This document shows positions 34,787 through 45,100 of a stretch of DNA of 64,000 nucleotides, in pieces. Origin of the DNA: CBDCWQ01 sp965223435. Its GTDB lineage: Bacteria > Myxococcota > Kuafuiibacteriia > Kuafuiibacteriales > Kuafuiibacteriaceae. Position 1 is the first letter of the stretch, and every line of letters starts with the position of its first letter. The DNA lies in NCBI GenBank assembly GCA_965223435.1, contig CBDCWQ010000018.1, forward strand, positions 620,001 to 684,000, given 5' to 3'. The notes below the pieces were generated by a model, which searched no databases, was not told where the DNA came from, and worked only from the letters and a program-made list of their open reading frames with translations. The translations under genes and the position numbers were made by a program.

Positions 34787-35894
34787 AGCCGGGCTCATGA
34801 AGATATCCAATGACCAGGTGGTGGCTTCAACCCACCGAACCGTCAACAGAATCAATGCACCGGTGTGGACTTCGCGGGGGCAATGGATGGCGCCTCGGGT
34901 GGTTGTGGGCAAAAAGACCTTTGAGTTGGTGGACAAGGCGACCGGTGAAGTCGTGGATGCGGTTTCTGAGGGCTCCAACCTCCTGGTCTCTTACCGGGTG
35001 CCGTACTCGGACGGACTTTACCGCTATCTTTCTCACCGTACCTTTACCTACGACCAAGCCGTGGCCAGCATTGTGGCCGTCAATAGTCTCGACGAACCTA
35101 CGGCCACTCGGTGGATTCGAGGGCTTCTGTCTACGGTCAGTCAAGACGGTCAGATCCCTTTTTCCGTCAACCAAAAATCGGGGTCGGCCATCGATCCCTA
35201 TTATCGAGTTGGGGCAGAGATGTGGGGGTTTTATGCGTTCGGATGGTATCTTCAAGAATATCCAGATAATGCCATTCACCCCGCGTCGAAGAGGCGCTCA
35301 CGCGTGGTCTCGATCGTTTGATTGAACTTTATCTGAAATCCCAAGGCAAAAACAGAGAGCCTGGCAAGACCAAATCAACAACAGTTCCCTCTTCTCTCTC
35401 TCAGGCCTCCACCAGCACAACGTCCCAGGTGCTTTCCTATCTTCTGACCTCGACGTCGACCCGCGGCCTTGATGCGCCAGCGCTCTTTACCGGCGGGCAG
35501 GGTTGGTATGCCGGAGAATGCGGTGATTCGATTGCGTATGGCTTGCCTACGCCGAGCGCACCGATGACATCGTCGATCCCTATATCCGTGTGGAGCACGC
35601 TGGCCTTCACTACGACATTCCACGGGAAGGCTCGCCCGTCGAAAAAGAGCAGCTTTCAAATATTTGTCGGGGTGGTCTCTATTGCCGCTTCAGCAGAGAA
35701 CCCGTCAGCACATCTTCGCTGGAATTGTCAGTCGACATGTACTGGGCCCGGTCACGATGGCGGACCTCAAAAACAACGCCTCTCTGATTGTCAACAGCGC
35801 TTACAACCAGAATGTGGTTCAGCTTTTCGACAAAGTTCGAGAACACCTGGACTGTGAAGTGTTGGGAGCGAAGTCCAGTCGCAGAAGATCTTAG
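34690..35894 (+). pseudogene. Middle part of the broken giant-family gene (several frameshifts)
   Basis: Pieces in successive frames align with giants 1 and 2. YDQAVASIVAVNS and RWIRGLLSTV correspond to EDQALAIVAAVNY / WVKGLLRAL of giant 1 and KDQALALLAAV / WAKGLLSTAV of giant 2, and FYAFGWYLQEYPD to AYALGWFAKDEPD. Frame changes occur near 34695, near 35278 (in a C-run; VEEALTRGLDRLIELY continues), and again between about 35400 and 35880. This is the second subdomain of the helical core; the first subdomain and the Asp-box region are absent, so this paralogue had its own architecture. Confidence 0.65.
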
Positions 35895-36585
35895 GCGAGA
35901 AATTCTCATTTTCGGGGAAAAAGCCCGCCCCGATGGAATCGACGCCACACTCATGACTGAAGTTAGGAGCCCCCAACTCTTACCTTACATCGGCGGAGTC
36001 ATCTTCGCTCGTAGGCTCCAGGTTCTTGCAACCTACTACGGAGGCCGATTACTCGATACGCTTCAGAAGGCCTGGTTCAAGAGGCGGTCCCTTTATCTAC
36101 TTAGGTCTGGTGCCAAGCGCATTGGTACTGGGGACGTAGTGCGCGTATATCGTAGACCTGGAAGCAACTACGTTATCAAGGAATTCAGAAAGGAAGGAGG
36201 CTTTGTGCGCTTTCGCCGAAATGGAATCCGACTCTCCAATGCCGAGGAAAGGCAACTCGCGGCTGAAATAGCGGAGCAAACGCGTATCCTTCGAAGAGAA
36301 CTGGGTGACATCATCCCCAATACGAGAGCGCACAATGGCCGTCTGGTGCAAAGACACGTTGGGGAAGGACTATTTATTGGTGATCTCAGGCTGATTTCTC
36401 GAGGGGCCTGGGAGAAGGGGCGCGATCAAATTGAGAACGTCAATACCAAGATTGGCCGAACTTTGAAGCGTATCGGCAACAACAAAGTCGACAACAATTG
36501 GCCCAACTACTTTTTCGACGGCGAGGGCAATTTAACGGCCATCCCTGATCCGATAAAGCCGGGAGAAGATTGGTTCAGAAAATAG
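35788..36585 (+). CDS. C-terminal part of the broken giant-family gene; kinase-like domain
   Basis: The first ~32 codons of this frame are out-of-frame sequence of the preceding piece; meaningful protein begins at about 35885 (VAEDLRREILIFGEKA). The remaining ~230 residues resemble a minimal protein-kinase fold: VVRVYRR and YVIKEF (possible strand-3 Lys), an AEIAEQTRILRREL helix (possible helix-C Glu), then DNNWPNYFFDGEGNLTAIPD. That last stretch has the D-x4-N catalytic-loop spacing followed 14 residues later by an Asp in the DFG position. Similarity is by pattern only. If intact ancestrally it would have been the C-terminal tip of a giant-family protein, as with the protease and hydrolase tips of giants 1 and 3. 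Confidence 0.45.
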   Translation: MSTALTTRMWFSFSTKFENTWTVKCWERSPVAEDLRREILIFGEKARPDGIDATLMTEVRSPQLLPYIGGVIFARRLQVLATYYGGRLLDTLQKAWFKRRSLYLLRSGAKRIGTGDVVRVYRRPGSNYVIKEFRKEGGFVRFRRNGIRLSNAEERQLAAEIAEQTRILRRELGDIIPNTRAHNGRLVQRHVGEGLFIGDLRLISRGAWEKGRDQIENVNTKIGRTLKRIGNNKVDNNWPNYFFDGEGNLTAIPDPIKPGEDWFRK

Positions 36586-36736
36586 CGCCTACAAGAACGT
36601 TTTTTCGAAAGAGTTCTGGGGCCGGCAGGCCCCTCGGACCTTCAGGCTTTATTTGAGCGTCTCGCATAACGGACGGCTCGGCGATTCGCCCGGAAGCCTC
36701 GCGGACGACCGAGGGCTGAAGCTGGAAACGGAGTCA

Positions 36737-36760
36737 GGGTAATAAAGAGTGCCTGTCCCC
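36737..36760 (-). repeat. REP-like site related to the 23.8-kb repeat block
   Basis: The 24 bases ending GAGTGCCTGTCCCC match the complement of the 23803-23880 repeat (GGGTAAATAATAGTGCC-type) in 21 of 24 positions. It is in the opposite orientation and 13 kb away, as dispersed REP sequences are. Confidence 0.65.
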
Positions 36761-36770
36761 TTTCCCCTCC

Positions 36771-36880
36771 TCTTGGACTGGTGTTTGTCAAGATTGCGAC
36801 ATGTCCCAATGAGCCTCCTCGTTTCTCCGGAACACCATGAGGGTACGCGTATTGCGCAAGAAAGATCAGTTCCGGTGGGT
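36771..36880 (+). pseudogene. Decayed copy of the 3' end of larC
   Basis: The sequence mirrors larC positions about 5652-5763. Shared runs include GGTTGTCAAGATTGCGAC-like and ATTGCGCAAGAAAGATC. Translated, GLVFVKIATCPNEPP and RIAQERSVPVG correspond to GPVVVKIATRPDGPP and RIAQERSIPVR of LarC. No other part of larC is present. It may be a gene-end fragment captured during rearrangement. Confidence 0.75.
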
Positions 36881-37179
36881 CGATGTGCTCCAAACAATGA
36901 CAACGCGCACATCCAGTTGGGGTTTGGAGGGCCTAACTCGAATACCCTTGCGGTCGGTCCTGGGGGGCGTTGTTTTGTCGAGCGTTCACCAGGGGATAAG
37001 ACGGACAGCGAACCTTGGCGTCCAACGTTTGGGGGGCGTTTTTGGGGGGGCTTTGCGGGGAAATAGCCTTTTCCCCGTAGTCAAAGATGGCTTTTCAGGT
37101 GCATTGTAGGAAGCCGTGTCCAAACCACGCCACAGGAAAAACGATCTTGGGTACACTCCGGCGACGCACTTCGGTAAGT

Positions 37180-38736
37180 ATGCGTAGGATGCCTCAGGAA
37201 CCTCGAAGCATGGGTATCGCAGAGCTCGCTCGGAGGGCTGCGACTTCAAAGGAGACCATTCACTTTTACGTGCGTGAGGGGCTCTTGCGAAAGCCTAAAA
37301 AGTGTAGCCAGAGCGACGGCGTTTACGACGAAGGTCATTTGGAGCAGCTGAAACTTATCAAGCGTTTGCGCACCGAAAGTTACCTGCCTCTTCATGCCAT
37401 CAAGCGTGTGCTTCAAGAGGGTCACCTTGGGGTCTCCGTCCATCAGCTCGATTTGGCGGCGGATCTACTCGGGTACAGCGGCAAAGAGGTCGGGTCTCTT
37501 TCAAGAAAAGAGGTCGCACAGCGGACTCAGCTGCCCGAAGAACGCATTTCCCGCTACGAGGAGGCGGGCATCCTGAGGCCGGTTCGGGTAGGGCGCAGAA
37601 GCCGGTTCGGGTTTGAGGACCTTCGGGTTGCGCGGATCATTCGAAGGGCGGAGCTCGAGTCTGGTCCCGAAGGACAAGACTTGGTGCTCGAGCGGTTTCG
37701 TATCGTAGAAAAGCACGTTTCGGAGTTGGTTCAGGCCGAGTTGTCTCATTTCTTTGATCGGGTTCTTAGCGCGGGAAAACCAGGTCAGGCACTTGAGATG
37801 CTGCAGGGCGGGAGAGGAACGGTCGGAAGTTACCTGGCCGTTTCGCGAACGCGTCGGCTTCGAGAGGAAGTGGAAGCGATGCTTCCGGCCATCGAGAGCA
37901 CAATAGCAGACCTGGCGACGCCCGTCTTTGTCCAGTTGGAGCCGGAAATTCGAGCACAACTCGGCGAGCTGGAAGACCGAAAAGCTTTGGAGCAGGAATG
38001 GCGCAGTGACCCTGATAATTTGACCGTGGCACGGCGGTTTTTGGAGCATCTTGTGGCCATGGGTGATGCGCTGGCCGCATCCGAATGGTACGAACGCGCC
38101 CTCGACGGGATCCGAAGCGATTTCAAGGTTCGGGTGTTATACGCTGAGGCCCTTCTCTTGGGCGATCGCCATGACGAAGCTCTACGTTTGATTCGCCGCC
38201 TGCGCGATGAGCAAGAAAAGTCGAGCAGCGATCTCGAAGTTCTTTGGGGAGCAGCCTTGATCATTCACGTGCGAGATCACTTCTCACGAATTGAATCGAG
38301 CGCCGAACTCATCGGCTACCTTGCACGTGCCTTTGCGGCCTTCGACCACGTCCGAAGTGAACAGACAGATGATGAAGTCGCCCGAGCGCGCATCTTGCTT
38401 TGGAGCGGTCGTATTTTTCTCATGCTCCCAGAGTTTTTGGGCGCCAACCAGCAGGGCATCAAAGATCTGGTGAGCTGTCTTCGGGAGATCGACAGTTTTC
38501 GCGCCCGGCTTCGGTCTCTCAAGGCGACTAAAAGCACAGCGCCCTACAGCACCGATGTCTCCAAAGCCTGCATCCCCACCGCTGGGGTCCTGGAGCGCAT
38601 CGAACTCAACGCCCTCACGTTCCTCAGCCAAGGTGCGGAAACTTCCGAGGAACGCACCAAGTACGCCGCCCGCGTCGACGCCCTCAAGACCCGGGCCACG
38701 GTCACTTCGTCTCTGCGCAACCGTGTCTTGCGCTAG
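37180..38736 (+). CDS. MerR-type regulator with two N-terminal HTH domains and helical C-terminus
   Basis: About 518 aa from ATG 37180 (ATG 37189 and ATG 37210, the latter with AGGA 9 bp upstream, are alternatives). The first MerR HTH is MGIAELARRAATSKETIHFY, with YDEGHLEQLKLIKRLR completing the winged-helix pattern. A second related motif (SRKEVAQRTQLPEERISRYEEAG) begins about 80 residues later. The rest is helical with a TPR-like stretch (about 320-390). Double-HTH MerR proteins of this size occur in myxobacteria; the signal sensed is unknown. It lies between the broken paralogue and giant gene 2 in the same direction and could regulate giant gene 2, 400 bp downstream. Confidence 0.8.
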   Translation: MRRMPQEPRSMGIAELARRAATSKETIHFYVREGLLRKPKKCSQSDGVYDEGHLEQLKLIKRLRTESYLPLHAIKRVLQEGHLGVSVHQLDLAADLLGYSGKEVGSLSRKEVAQRTQLPEERISRYEEAGILRPVRVGRRSRFGFEDLRVARIIRRAELESGPEGQDLVLERFRIVEKHVSELVQAELSHFFDRVLSAGKPGQALEMLQGGRGTVGSYLAVSRTRRLREEVEAMLPAIESTIADLATPVFVQLEPEIRAQLGELEDRKALEQEWRSDPDNLTVARRFLEHLVAMGDALAASEWYERALDGIRSDFKVRVLYAEALLLGDRHDEALRLIRRLRDEQEKSSSDLEVLWGAALIIHVRDHFSRIESSAELIGYLARAFAAFDHVRSEQTDDEVARARILLWSGRIFLMLPEFLGANQQGIKDLVSCLREIDSFRARLRSLKATKSTAPYSTDVSKACIPTAGVLERIELNALTFLSQGAETSEERTKYAARVDALKTRATVTSSLRNRVLR

Positions 38737-39136
38737 CGCACCCGCGTTCTCGCCCTGAGAAGGTTGGTAAGGCATTGCGATGACCGGCTGGCCCGAGGGG
38801 CTCATTTGTTCAGTCTTTTTTGTGTTTTAGAGGGAGCGCTTTCTCTGGCGTGGGGTGGTCTTGTCAGCGAGGTTGCCCTTCCGGGCTGGCGCGAGGGTGC
38901 TGGGCGCGTGTTTTGCGGTCCAAAGGGCGACGTTTTTCGCCATTCTGGCGCACGGTTTGGCTTGTGCGCGGTTGCGGCGGTTCACCTCTGGCCCTTAGGT
39001 TGCGGAAGTTTCGAGAAAAAGTGCGTTGACACATGGCCTTGGAACGGGTTGCGTGTGCCGCGATATGGCTTCCAAGTCAATTGGGGCTGCGGTCGTAGCG
39101 CTTGCACGCTTGTAAAGTGACTGAATGGGGGATCTG
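38737..39136. other. 400-bp gap upstream of giant gene 2
   Basis: Probably holds the promoter of giant gene 2. A TTGACA hexamer at 39026-39031 could be a -35 box, but no convincing -10 box is spaced from it. The short ORFs here show no family features. Confidence 0.4.
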
Positions 39137-42100
39137 ATGCCGAATGGGGCTTCGTATGGGTGGCTGATTGCTTGGATGTTGTCGACGGTTCCGGTCTACG
39201 CCGGGCCTGTTGAACAATCTCAGCGGCTCGAACCAGGCTGGAATCTGACCCGCCTGTCATCTGAGGACCTTCGAGTGCTCAAGGGAATGGCCCAGTCGTC
39301 CGACCTTCGGGTCTGGCGGGCTACATCTCCCGCGAAACCCGACGAGAGGGTTCCGCTTCAGCCCCTCAGCAGTTTAGAGCTCGAGGCTGGACCAGATGGT
39401 GGGTACTGGATTTGGAGCGCGCGCCCGCTCGAAATTTCCATCGCAAAGACCCCGATTCCATCCGACGAGGCTCTTCCCGTTGTGTCTGGTGAAGGTTGGT
39501 ATTTTTATGCCGTTGTTCGACCTCAACTGTATGCGGATTCGAACATCGATCGACTGCTAAGATGGGATCGTGCAGCCCAGGCATACGTTTCTGTTTCGGC
39601 CGGGACTACCCTCCAAGTGGGTGAGGGCTACTGGGGATATTTTTTGGCCGCGAGAGCACCACCACTGACTGGGACCTGTCTTTCAGTCAACGGGTGCTTT
39701 GATGACTTGCGGGATGGGGACCTTATGCGCCCCCAGGCACCGAGTCATCTCTCCTTAAGTGCGGCGAAAAAAACCATACGCCTTTGGTGGAGGGCGCCTT
39801 CTCTTTTCGAGAACGGTTCTTTGTTGAGCCCTTTGGTCCCCGTGACTTATCGAATCTATCGCGACGGTCAACCGGTTGAGACCGTGGGCGAGCTTTCTTA
39901 CCAAGAGGAGCTCCCGGCCAGGAAACAATCCTACCACTACGCGGTGACGGCCCTGGTTTCCTTCGGGGGCGGCCAAGGCTTGGAATCCGAGTTCTCCACC
40001 CCCGTCAAGATCCAGGTCCTTGAGCCGGGGCCCGGCCCTGTGCCCGGCGCGTTTGAGGTGCCGTCCCCTGTGACCGATGGCGTGCTTGACGCCTCGTTTC
40101 CAAAGACCGCGCTATCTCGAAAGGGTGAGCAAGTTCATGCCCACGTGGCCTACGTGGTGAACAACCCAGATGGAACCGAGGAGATTCGAATGATTGGCAG
40201 TCCCAAAGCGGGAAGGGCCAACACCTTTGGAGCCCCGCTGTCCTTGCGTGCGGTTCCGCCGTCTGTGAAAGTGGCCGAACTCGCGCTTGCGGCCAAGAAT
40301 GCGATGGTGTTTGTCGCTTGGCTGGAGCGTGATTCTGCTCCGACGGCGGAAACACGCAGCCGGGTTTATGGACGCGAAAGTCGGGATGGTGGTCAAACCT
40401 TCGGCGACACGCGTACGATTCACGAAAGCCCGCTTTGGAAACGCAATCTCGATGTTGCCTATGATGGTGATGGCGGGCTGCACCTGGTCTATGGCGAGTC
40501 CCACAAGGTGTATTACCAAAAAGGCGTCGACGGGGAGCCGGTCAACGTGTTCGACGAAAGAAAACGTATGCCGACGACCGGCTTTGTTCCATACATGGCT
40601 CAGTACGAGCCCGATGCCAAAGAAGGATGTGCCTGTCCATCGTGTTGGTGTGAGGAGTTTTATCCTCTGAGCGAGGAACCGAATCCCAAGGATGGTGGGC
40701 GCCCCTTGGGCCCTTATACCTACCGCACCGAGCAGAACTACATGCTTGAGCCTTCACTTCACGTAGATGACGACAAAGTGACGATCATCGCCCGCCAAAC
40801 CAAGATGTGGGACAACCACCTGGTCCCAAATCCCGCGTGGGCGTCGATGCTGACGAACCCGAGGTACAGCGACAAAGTTGTAGAACGACTGCGCCCGACC
40901 AAGTTGGTGCTGGGTTGGAAGGCCGTGTGGAAACAGGCTTACGAGGTGGGTGACGATCTGTTGTGGGACGGCCTAGGTTTTCGGGTTCAATACTTGTATC
41001 AGGGAACCTGGCATCACCAAGACCAGATTAAAATTGCCCAACGCCCCCTAAGGCCGGGAGCGTGGTCGCAACCGGTGGTTCGAACGGTATCTGGCCGAGA
41101 AGCGCACGAGGACGCAGGTTTTCGGATAGGAGCCTGGAAGAATGATACCGAGCAGCGTTTTCGCATTTCTTTGGTTGCGGATGGTTTTGAGGGCGCCTTC
41201 GAGAATCGACCATCACACCCGAAAGTCTACACCTCGCCCGACGGGACCATGGTTGCCGCGTTTGAGAAGGGTTCCTCCGAGAATCCCAACCAACCCGACC
41301 AAAACCCCATCCACTTAGCGTTTTCGGAAGATGGAGGCCTCAGCTGGTCGCCCTCACGCGTGGTTGCCCGGGGCTATCTGCCTCAGTTGGCGGTGGCTTC
41401 AGGCCAGGAGACCGCCGTGGTGTTCTATGCCCCCTCCGGCGAGGATTCCGGGGGGATCCAGGCTCTACAATACGTGCAAGGAGACGCTCTTCGGGAGTCC
41501 TTCTTGCTCAGCACCGAGACTCCGGCGAAGATGCATCCCACAAATCACGGAACCGGCGCTGATGGGTTGTCTCGCGTACCTTCATTGTCGGCCGAAGGGG
41601 CGCTCTTTTTCGCGGCGTGGGTTCGTAGAGCGCAGGGGCCTGGGGACCGAGATCGTATCGTCGTTTCACGTTCATCACGCCTGGAGGCGTTTTCTCACCT
41701 CGACGTCATCGCCCCAGAAGGCGTGGCTTTACAACAGAGTGCGGCCATCACCGTCGAGGCCCAAAACAAGTACCATATGCGGGTAGGCCATGGGGGCGAA
41801 GTGCGGATGATGGGCGCCTCCGGTGCTTCCGCGGATGGTCGCGCCTACGGTCCGGTTTCGGGCGGGGAGAGTCTCGGACTATCGCTCCAGGATGGGCAGG
41901 TGACCTGGGTCAGCAGCGTCGAGCGCACCGTCGCCCCTCCGCCATGGGCTGGTTTGGCCACTCCGGGGCTATCCTCGGTGGATCTTGCTTTGGCCTATGA
42001 AAGCGCCTCGGACCAAGATTGGGTTGGATATGAAACGATGTTGGTGTCGGGCAACGCCAGTGGCAACCTCTACCGTGCGCTTGCGTTTCGTGATGGCCTC

Positions 42101-45100
42101 CTGAAACCAGGTTTGGGTGAGGGCCCGGAACCGCGTTTTTATTATCAGGTGGAATATACGCCGAGCGTCGTAGAGCAGACCTCTCAGGAGTCCGACAACG
42201 CGGGTCTGGCGAGTGACTCGAGATTCTTGGCCAAGTTTGAGCGTGTATGGGCCTACACGCAAGGCATTGCGCTGGCCCAACTGGCTCGCGGCGAAAAAGA
42301 AGAAGATCTGCTTAAGGCACGAGGGATGGCTCGGTACCTTTGTCAAAAGGCGGTCCGAGATCCGAGTGGTGAGATTCTCGGGTGGCCGTTTTCTTGGAAT
42401 ACCCGCGATGACGATTGGAAAGATGCGCGGCTGGTTACGGGAGCCAACGCATGGGTTGTGCAGGGGCTTGGGGTGTTTTTGGCTTCAAAAGCGTATCGGT
42501 CTATGCCGGACGGCGACGACAAAAAGGCGCTCCCCGGGTGTTACATGGAGGGACTTCGGGGTTTGAAACGTCATCGCAGACCCCTCAGTGTCCGAGGCAC
42601 AGATGTGGTCCTCATGACGGCCGGATGGACAACAGAAGGGCTTCAGCACGCCGGTGCGCCTTGGGTCATTCAGACCCAAAAGGGCGAGGCTTTGACCAAA
42701 GACCCCCATGAAACCTGGGCATACTACAGCGTCCTCGATGCCATCGGTTACGATGAATTTCGCGAGACCGACGTCTGGACATGCAAAAGCGATGGGGTCA
42801 CGCCTTGCCCGTCATTGACTAAAAATGACCCGTCCTGGCAAAAAAAAGCCCTTGACCAAGCGTCGCATTGGACAGCTCTCAGGCGCCGGGTTCCCGCCCA
42901 AAACACGGTGACCGAACATAACCTCGATGTCTTGAGTGTACTCAACCACGCGCTCGGGCATAGAGATGAACTGTCCTTTCTTTCCGAAGCGAAGCTCGAG
43001 GAGCTGAAGGAATGGCGGGATCGCCTCCGAGGCGGCATCTTCTCGGTGCTCTTGGATACGGAAGGATGGAAAGAAGAGTTTAGACAAGAGCTCGACGAAA
43101 TCGATGCCTCGCTTCGTTCTGGCGTGGCGCGAACGAAGTCGCAGCAAGCACACCTTGAGCATCGCAAAGACCGAATGGCTTTGGCGCTCGAGCACAAAGA
43201 CCTTTCCCGAATTATTACTGGCGGAGAGCTTATTTCTGATTCAGAGAATCGGTACACATTGCGCCCCAGTCTTCATTCGGCCATCGACAATTGTAGTTGG
43301 CTTTCTCTTTCGGTGGACTACGCGTCACTCCCTACGATGCCAGCGGAGGACCCTTCGACGGCCACAGCGCGCCTTGGACAGTGTTTGGAGTACACCATAC
43401 TTCAATACGTTAAAGACCTGCGTTTTGGTCCGAAACTCTGCGACGCAAAGACGAACAGCTGTCCCCCTGAAAAGACTTATCGTGGGACCCACTACTTCCA
43501 AAACGCGTTTCGCGACCCGTATATCGCGCCCAGCGAACTTCAGGAGTCGTCCTATCACTTGGAAGCCACGATGGGCCTGATCGCTGGCCTTCTTCGTTTC
43601 TCTGAAGCGCATCCCGAGCATCCGCGTTCGCCCGTTTTTGCCGTTGAAGCCCGCGCGCTTTGGGCGGGCGCACAGGCATTTGTGCGAGACTACGGCTTTG
43701 CGTACTCGAGCCAGCGGATCCAAGATTTGTCCACCCAGCTTTCCTCGAGCACCGCGGCGTTGTGGTTTATTGATGTGCATGAGGCCTTTGCGCTGGCCGA
43801 CCGCGACCTGGACCGGCCCCTGAGGCCGTACTTCGAGGGCTTCGAGGGCACCGGCGTTTCGGATCGCAAAAGAGCCGCGGTCGAGGCCCTTTTTGTGAAG
43901 CGGGCCGACGGAGATGCGGAGGCCGACGCCGCTTTGCTCGTGCAGCCCGGCGAGGAGCAAAAACCTCACGTATTGATCAAGGACCAGGCGCTGGCGCTTC
44001 TGGCAGCCGTGGTCTACGAAAAACCAGCTTTGGCCAGCGCTTGGGCCAAGGGCTTGCTGTCCACCGCGGTGAAGTACACCGAGGGTGAGGACTCGCGGCT
44101 TGAGTTTCCGTACCGAGCGTGGGGTTCAAACGGCCAGCCCGTAGATGCAGTCCGCGACGTAGAGACGTCGATGTGGGCGCTATACGCTTTGGCGTCTTAC
44201 GTGGACGCTTCTTTGTCGACACCGCTCAAAGAAGAGATTGTATCGGTTGTGTCTTTGGGCTTCGAGACCCTGTTTGCGCATCATGTCGAGGGAAATGAGG
44301 GACAGCTGGCCGGCCTTGCCCGAAGCAGTGAAACCGACCCCCACGGCCTTGCCACCTGGATAGCATCTCGCGGAATTCCGGAGCAAGCGTTTGCAAGCCT
44401 AAGTGACAACATCATGTTTTACTTTGCGCTCGAGCGTTGGGCGCGCATGGCTGACGGTTTTGCCGAACGAGAGGCCCGCACACGTTTGGGTGTTCTCCAG
44501 GAGCGCCTTTTTTCGCTGTGCGGTCTGAGGGACAACCGCCCGCCGGCGCGTTTGGCTATCGAGGGTGAGCCGTATTGGGCGTCGACCCATGCCGATGACT
44601 ACGGGCGGTGCGCTCTGTTTTTTGCACACCGGGGTCGCATAGACGCAGCCCTTCATATCATCGATGCTGCGGTGCAAGTACAGGACGCCAGTCCTCAGCT
44701 TGAGCGGAGCTTCCCTTGGGTGCTTTTCGGGCGCCGAGCCATCGCCGCGGTAGATCCGCGTCAGGACGAGATGGCGTTCCTAAAGATGGCTACAGATTCT
44801 GGGGCTGACGACAGCTTAGCAGATCATGCGGCTTTTCTCTTGCTGAACCGTCCGCGGGGGGTGCTCGGGGCGTTTGCACCTCGGCTGGTTCCAGAGGCTC
44901 CGCGCGAGGCCTTGGCACTGGAGCCCGAACCGTCGTCGTTGGGGCTTGTCGAAAAGCGTTTGGCAAGTCGGGCCCTTGATTTGGTTTCCACACTGCTGGC
45001 TTCCGAGTTTAAGCCGTATCGCTTCGACGCCATCGTCAGCGAGATTCTTCGCGTTCGGTGGGCCCACGATCGCCTTCTTCAGCACGCGGCCATGTCGTTT

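Larger units (their letters stand above)
36586..37179. other. Intergenic region with REP-like site and larC remnant
   Basis: No intact gene. It holds the REP-like sequence at 36737-36760 and the decayed larC fragment at 36771-36880. The rest, including a G-rich stretch near 37030, shows nothing recognised. Confidence 0.5.
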
